NCBI GenBank assembly: GCA_028820845.1
Contig: JAPPII010000124.1
Span: 1-64,000 of the forward strand
Direction of reading: 5' to 3'
DNA length: 64,000 nucleotides
Source of the DNA: Candidatus Poribacteria bacterium
Lineage (GTDB): Bacteria > Poribacteria > WGA-4E > WGA-3G
Shown here piece by piece: positions 59,809-64,000 of the stretch; the first letter of the stretch is position 1; every line of letters begins with the position of its first letter. Position numbers and translations under genes: made by a program. The notes below the pieces were generated by a model. It was given only the letters and a program-made list of their open reading frames with translations, was not told the DNA's origin and did no database searches.

Positions 59809-59947
59809 TTATAGTAGATTCTAAAAATAAGTTTACACTATAAGCGAAAACCCACGCCCCGCTGGCGAGGTTTTGCAGCGTACTCGCTCAAATGCGATGT
59901 GCATTCCAACCTCGCCACTGTAAAGTTAATTATGGGTTCCACTATAA
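59809..59947. repeat. MITE-like element with TTATAGTGG ends (copy 2)
   Basis: 139 bases. Left end TTATAGTAGATTC followed by TAAAAATAAGTTTACACT. Right end GGGTTCCACTATAA. Inside are GGCGAGGTT (59864-59872) and AACCTCGCC (59908-59916) with an insert between. Same plan as the 106-base copy at 45026. It ends 34 bases before the tricorn start, followed by CTGTTAACTGATAACTATTA repeat text. No gene in the 59672-59981 spacer. Confidence 0.75.
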
Positions 59948-59981
59948 CTGTTAACTGATAACTATTAACACGGAGGAGTTA

Positions 59982-62900
59982 ATGTCAGGATATTACAGAT
60001 TTCCAACAATTTGTCAAGATACCATTGTTTTTGTATGTGAAGATGATTTATGGACAGTTTCAATCAACGGCGGTGTTGCCCGCCGTCTTACCTCGAATCT
60101 CGGTGCGGCGAGTTCTCCATGCTTATCACCAGATGGCGAACTGCTCGCTTTTTCGGGACGTGAAGAAGGCCCCTCAGAGGTCTATGTGATGCCAGCCCTC
60201 GGTGGCGAAGCGAAGCGGCTCACCTATCAAGGTAGCAACGCCGCCATCGTCAACTGGGATCCCCAAGGCAAACATATCCTCTATGCGAGCGGTGCCGGTT
60301 TGGCGTTCGATCCGTGGATATGGAAGATTTCACCAGAAGGCGGTGAACCGCAACGTCTCTCTTATGGTCCCGCCAATCACATTGACTTCGGCGATGCAGG
60401 CGGTGTGATCATCGGTCGATTGACACGGGAACCCGCACGCTGGAAACGTTATAGAGGCGGCACAGCCGGACAACTCTGGGTGGATATTGAAGGGGATGGA
60501 CAGTTCCAACCGCTTTCACCTGTTGACAGCAATTTCACGACACCTATGTGGATTGGCGAGCGTCTCTATTTTATCTCTGACCACGAAGGCGTTGGGAATA
60601 TCTATTCCTGCCTCCCAAACGGCGAGGACGTTCAGCGCCACACGCATCAGGATACCTACTACGCCCGTTCAGCGCAAACGGATGGAACTCACATCGTCTA
60701 CCATGCCGGTGCAGACCTGTTTGTTTATAACATCGAAAACAACACTGATACTCGTGTTGATGTGGACTTCCGCAGCCCTCGCATTCAGAGACAACGAAAG
60801 TTCGTTAGTGCATCAAGATACTTGCGAGAGTACGCACTCATCCCAGACGGGCACGCATTGGCTTTGACAGTCCGAGGCAAACCTTTCACAATGGCGAATT
60901 GGGAAGGCGCAGCTCTCCAGCACGGCGAGCGGCGTGGCGCACGTTACCGCTTTACAAAGTGGCTCAACGACGGAAAACGTCTCGTTACTCTCTCCGATGT
61001 TGGTGGAGAAGAAGCACTTGAAATCCATACTCGCGATGGCAGCGCAGAGGTGGTTCGACTTGACGCACTTGACTTCGGACATGTCCGTTCTCTTGAAGTT
61101 TCTCCGCAAACGAAAGACGACAAAAACGACTGTTTGCTGCTAATCAACAACCGTTTTGAGCTGCTGCACATTGATCTCGAAACGCAGGAGATGCGGGTGC
61201 TTGATAAAAGTCACTATCAGAACATCCAAGGCGCAGTGTGGTCCCCTGATGGCGAATGGTGCGCCTATAGTTTTCCATCGACAGAAACCACGCGATCCAT
61301 CAAACTCTGCAAAATCGAAACAGGTGAGACGTGGCTTGTTACCCAACCCGAATTCAGCGATTTCTCACCCGCATGGGATCCCGATGGAAAGTACCTCTAT
61401 TTCCTCTCTTATCGCGAATTCAATCCAGTCTACGATGCGCTCCATTTTGATCTCGGTTTTCCTTCAGCGATGCGCCCCATGCTGATAACCTTACAGAAAA
61501 CTTTAGGCAACCCGTTTGTGCCGGAACCGCGTCCGCTTGAAGAGGAGAAGGAAGATAAGAACAAGGATAACGAAAAAGAGCAAGGTGAAACATCCGACGA
61601 GAAGGATGAAAAGTCTGAGAAAGAGAGTAAACCCATCACCATAGATCTGGACGGAATTTCGCAACGCGTCGTCGCCTTTCCCTATCCGAGAGGGCATTAT
61701 GGACAGATTGCTGGTATTGAGGGCAAAGCGGTTTTTACGTCCTATCCTTCACGAGAGGTGTCGGGTCCTTTTGATGATGGCGACAATAGGGCAAGAGGTA
61801 CACTCCACGCCTACGATTTCAAGGAGCAGAAAAAGGAGACACTCGTTTCGGGTATTGACGATTTCCAAATCTCGCGCGACGGAAAAACACTTGTGTATTC
61901 CAGTGGGAGTCGATTGCGTGTTATCAAAGCTGGCAAGAAAGCAGAAGGCGACTCGAAATCTGGGAGTAGAGGCAGTCCGAGTCGCCAGAACGGATGGATT
62001 GATCTCAACCGTATCAAAGCCTCCGTCGTCCCCACAGCCGAGTGGCATCAGATGTATCGAGAGGCGTGGCGGCTTCAACGGGATTACTTCTGGACGGAGG
62101 ATATGTCAGGCGTGGATTGGGAACAGGTCTATCAACGCTACCTCCCGCTACTTGACCGGATTGCCACGCGCGGCGAATTTTCTGACCTTATGTGGGAGAT
62201 GCAGGGTGAACTCGGCACCTCACACGCCTATGAATTTGGCGGCGATTATCGCAGTTCACCGAATTACGCACAAGGATTTCTCGGTGCTGACTTCGTTTAT
62301 GATGCTGAGAACGGCGGATACCGGATTACGCACATTCCGCAAGGCGATGCATGGGAGGCAGCAAAAGATTCAGCACTGAATGCCCCGGGGATTAACGTCG
62401 GCAAAGGGGATATCCTGCTTGCTATCGGTGGACAAAGCGTCAGTGAAACCGTCTCACCCGGTGAACTCCTTGTGAACCTTGCAAACCAGGAGGTACAAGC
62501 CACCTTCCAAAACGCAGAAGACAGCGAAAAACGGTCTGTCACGCTCAAAGTCCTACGGAGCGAAAGGGAGTTACGGTATCGCGAGTGGGTCTCCCGGAAT
62601 CGGCAGTACGTCCACGAAAAAACGGACGGCAAAGTCGGATATGTCCATATTCCCGACATGTCGCGACGCGGGTATGCGGAATTTCACCGCGGCTATCTCG
62701 CCGAAGTGAGTTATCCCGGCTTACTTGTTGATGTGCGTTATAATGGCGGAGGGCATGTTTCGCAGCTCCTGTTAGAGAAGTTATCCCGTCGACGGATTGG
62801 ATATGACATTCCGCGTTGGGGAGCACCGCACCCCTATCCAGATGCGTCAGTCCTCGGTCCGATGGTAGCCGTCACCAACGAAAACGCAGGCTCTGACGGC

Positions 62901-63251
62901 GACATCTTCTCACACTGTTTCAAGCTCATGGAGTTAGGACTGCTGATCGGAAAACGAACGTGGGGTGGCGTTATCGGTATCTCGCCGCATCAGATGTTTG
63001 TGGATAGAGGCGGAACAACGCAACCCGAGTATTCGTTCTGGTTCGTTGATGTCGGTTGGAGCGTTGAGAACTACGGCACCGACCCCGATATCGAGGTAGA
63101 CTATCGTCCACAGGACTACACCACCGAAGCCGATCCACAGCTCGATAGGGCAATAGAGGAACTCCTCCGACAGATGGAAGAGAACCCACCCGAAGTCCCA
63201 GATTTCGGCGACCGGCCCCGTTTAACATTGCCAACGCTGCCGAAAGCGTGA
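59982..63251 (+). CDS. Tricorn-type protease
   Basis: 1089 residues, normal size. GGAGGAG precedes the ATG. Two N-terminal propellers (WD40/PD40-like repeats such as SPCLSPDGELLAFSGREEG, GEAKRLTYQGSNAAIVNWDP), a PDZ domain (about 760-850: GDILLAIGGQSVSETVSPGE) and a C-terminal tail-specific (S41) protease domain. Catalytic S971-D972 in NENAGSDGDIFSH, His in GTSHAYEFGG, Glu 1029 in VENYGTDPDIE. An unusually acidic/lysine-rich insert (about 512-545, EEEKEDKNKDNEKEQGETSD) lies within the second propeller. It degrades peptides released by the proteasome or other proteases. No signal peptide, so cytoplasmic. Confidence 0.92.
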   Translation: MSGYYRFPTICQDTIVFVCEDDLWTVSINGGVARRLTSNLGAASSPCLSPDGELLAFSGREEGPSEVYVMPALGGEAKRLTYQGSNAAIVNWDPQGKHILYASGAGLAFDPWIWKISPEGGEPQRLSYGPANHIDFGDAGGVIIGRLTREPARWKRYRGGTAGQLWVDIEGDGQFQPLSPVDSNFTTPMWIGERLYFISDHEGVGNIYSCLPNGEDVQRHTHQDTYYARSAQTDGTHIVYHAGADLFVYNIENNTDTRVDVDFRSPRIQRQRKFVSASRYLREYALIPDGHALALTVRGKPFTMANWEGAALQHGERRGARYRFTKWLNDGKRLVTLSDVGGEEALEIHTRDGSAEVVRLDALDFGHVRSLEVSPQTKDDKNDCLLLINNRFELLHIDLETQEMRVLDKSHYQNIQGAVWSPDGEWCAYSFPSTETTRSIKLCKIETGETWLVTQPEFSDFSPAWDPDGKYLYFLSYREFNPVYDALHFDLGFPSAMRPMLITLQKTLGNPFVPEPRPLEEEKEDKNKDNEKEQGETSDEKDEKSEKESKPITIDLDGISQRVVAFPYPRGHYGQIAGIEGKAVFTSYPSREVSGPFDDGDNRARGTLHAYDFKEQKKETLVSGIDDFQISRDGKTLVYSSGSRLRVIKAGKKAEGDSKSGSRGSPSRQNGWIDLNRIKASVVPTAEWHQMYREAWRLQRDYFWTEDMSGVDWEQVYQRYLPLLDRIATRGEFSDLMWEMQGELGTSHAYEFGGDYRSSPNYAQGFLGADFVYDAENGGYRITHIPQGDAWEAAKDSALNAPGINVGKGDILLAIGGQSVSETVSPGELLVNLANQEVQATFQNAEDSEKRSVTLKVLRSERELRYREWVSRNRQYVHEKTDGKVGYVHIPDMSRRGYAEFHRGYLAEVSYPGLLVDVRYNGGGHVSQLLLEKLSRRRIGYDIPRWGAPHPYPDASVLGPMVAVTNENAGSDGDIFSHCFKLMELGLLIGKRTWGGVIGISPHQMFVDRGGTTQPEYSFWFVDVGWSVENYGTDPDIEVDYRPQDYTTEADPQLDRAIEELLRQMEENPPEVPDFGDRPRLTLPTLPKA

Positions 63252-63282
63252 TAAGATGTATGAATGGCAATTTTCTGTAGGT

Positions 63283-63329
63283 GCGTTTTCCAAACACTAA
63301 TCCACTTCCCTTACGTGATTGGAAAACGC
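63283..63329 (+). terminator. GCGTTTTCCAA/TTGGAAAACGC inverted repeat
   Basis: Eleven-base perfect stem (63283-63293 and 63319-63329) with a 25-base loop, about 30 bases after the tricorn stop. It may act as a terminator or be another dispersed palindrome. Confidence 0.5.
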
Positions 63330-63360
63330 GTTTATGCAGGCAATTGGGAGGTAAGTCGAA

Positions 63361-63981
63361 ATGAATGTATTAGAGATGTCCGATTCTAAAATTTATAAAC
63401 TCGGGATTGGGATACTTATAGAGCAATTCGGACTTGATGGAACAACACGGTTTCTCGGAATCTGTAAACCGCGCAAGAACGACATGAAAATGAACGTACA
63501 AACGCTTTCCCATTCTGAGATGGAAAAGATTCAGGAGGAGCTCTATAAGGCTTATAGAACACAACCGCTTGGACTTCATAGAAACCTCAATCAAATGTCC
63601 GACATGGATTTTTACGAGTTGGGGATTAAAGCTATTTCGGACCAGATGGGCCCCGTCGGAATGGCGCGCTTTATCAGAATACGCAGACCTGGTACCACTG
63701 ATTATACTGCTGAACGCCATAAATGGCTTGATAAACTTGATAGGCACACAGCCCTTAAAGGGATTCGGCAGATTCAAGAAAAAAAATGCGTGGCAGCACG
63801 AACAGAAGACAACTCCGAGTCCGCATCGAAAATCCGCATACGTGGTTACAAAAGATGGATAGAAGTCAAAGGACAGCACACCAAGTATGAGCGGCATGCT
63901 GAGCCGGATTTCCTAATTGGTAGGCGCGGTTTTGCGGCGTACTCGACCCCGGTTCATGCCCTAAGGCATGAATACCGTTGA
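63361..63981 (+). CDS. Protein with two copies of a small MSD...YELGI domain
   Basis: 206 residues. GGGAGG precedes the ATG by ten bases. Residues 1-40 (MNVLEMSDSKIYKLGIGILI) and about 78-125 (LNQMSDMDFYELGIKAISDQ ... DYTAERHKWLD) are two copies of a small domain that in other bacteria exists as a free 65-residue protein encoded near toxin or nuclease genes. The C-terminal 35 residues overlap repeat-like DNA (GGTAGGCGCGGTTTTGCGGC) and may not belong to the original protein. Function unknown. Confidence 0.5.
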   Translation: MNVLEMSDSKIYKLGIGILIEQFGLDGTTRFLGICKPRKNDMKMNVQTLSHSEMEKIQEELYKAYRTQPLGLHRNLNQMSDMDFYELGIKAISDQMGPVGMARFIRIRRPGTTDYTAERHKWLDKLDRHTALKGIRQIQEKKCVAARTEDNSESASKIRIRGYKRWIEVKGQHTKYERHAEPDFLIGRRGFAAYSTPVHALRHEYR

Positions 63982-64000
63982 TTCATGCGACGGGCATTCC

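Noticed and set aside
61699-62379. 226-residue plus-strand frame inside the tricorn gene
   Set aside because: Overlaps the PDZ/protease coding region in another frame and is Arg/Ser-rich.

Overview
The window looks like a piece of a Candidatus Poribacteria-type genome (sponge-associated or marine, Gram-negative envelope, roughly 47-50% GC by eye). The basis is family-level recognition: three large secreted proteins end in the same tail beginning PNPFNPETWIPY and closing GVYFYTL...RKMLI.K. There is also a high density of Gfo/Idh/MocA oxidoreductases, a phytanoyl-CoA dioxygenase, a xylose-isomerase-like TIM barrel, NHL, Kelch, WD40 and PD40 beta-propellers, and large sigma-factor/propeller fusions. 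LptF/LptG and beta-barrel-like proteins indicate an outer membrane. No rRNA, tRNA, CRISPR array, prophage or plasmid origin was seen.

Layout. 0-5 kb: a lipoprotein-like gene, a metzincin-LRR secreted protein, a broken HigA-like antitoxin fragment, a small coiled-coil membrane protein and a GT-C glycosyltransferase. 5-10 kb: a putative outer-membrane protein and two ammonium transporters, separated by debris that looks like IS200/IS605 ends. 10-18.3 kb: a double alpha/beta-hydrolase, two paralogous toxin-antitoxin pairs in opposite orientation flanking purD, a RelA-zinc-finger/DUF2250 protein and a VWA protein, then an SDR and an orphan LarE C-terminal domain. 18.4-32 kb: a second metzincin with YWTD repeats, a polyprenyl synthase, an aldolase, lptF-lptG, a methyltransferase-like membrane protein, an epimerase, a Rieske protein, gamma-glutamyltranspeptidase and nusB. 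32-38 kb: an NHL/barrel fusion, a PD-(D/E)XK-like protein, a cytoplasmic NHL protein, a His-rich Ni/Co exporter and a dehydrogenase.

38-50 kb is the accessory heart: a Kelch pseudogene, a frameshifted PD40 gene, a 14-repeat WD40 secreted protein, and a 967-residue protein joining a complete ECF-type sigma factor to a transmembrane helix and a seven-Asp-box propeller. A Kelch protein and two unknown membrane proteins follow. Then comes a TnpB transposon lying exactly between the N-terminal and C-terminal remnants of a second sigma-propeller gene. 50-58 kb: MOSC, nagB, a ThuA-like secreted protein and a sugar/polyol catabolic cluster (three Gfo/Idh/MocA-type oxidoreductases, PhyH, TIM-barrel isomerase). 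58-64 kb: an ABC-2 exporter, a tricorn-type protease and a duplicated small-domain protein.

Two themes cut across the window. First, exported propeller proteins carry one of two C-terminal tails: the long PNPFNPETWIPY domain, or a short KL-x-TWG-x-x-K end. Second, small palindromic repeats are frequent in intergenic spaces, including a MITE-like element about 106-139 bp long with TTATAGTGG-type ends. One copy sits 15 bases upstream of the sigma-propeller start. Several genes carry single apparent lesions (in-frame stop or frameshift), so either local decay or imperfect assembly should be kept in mind.
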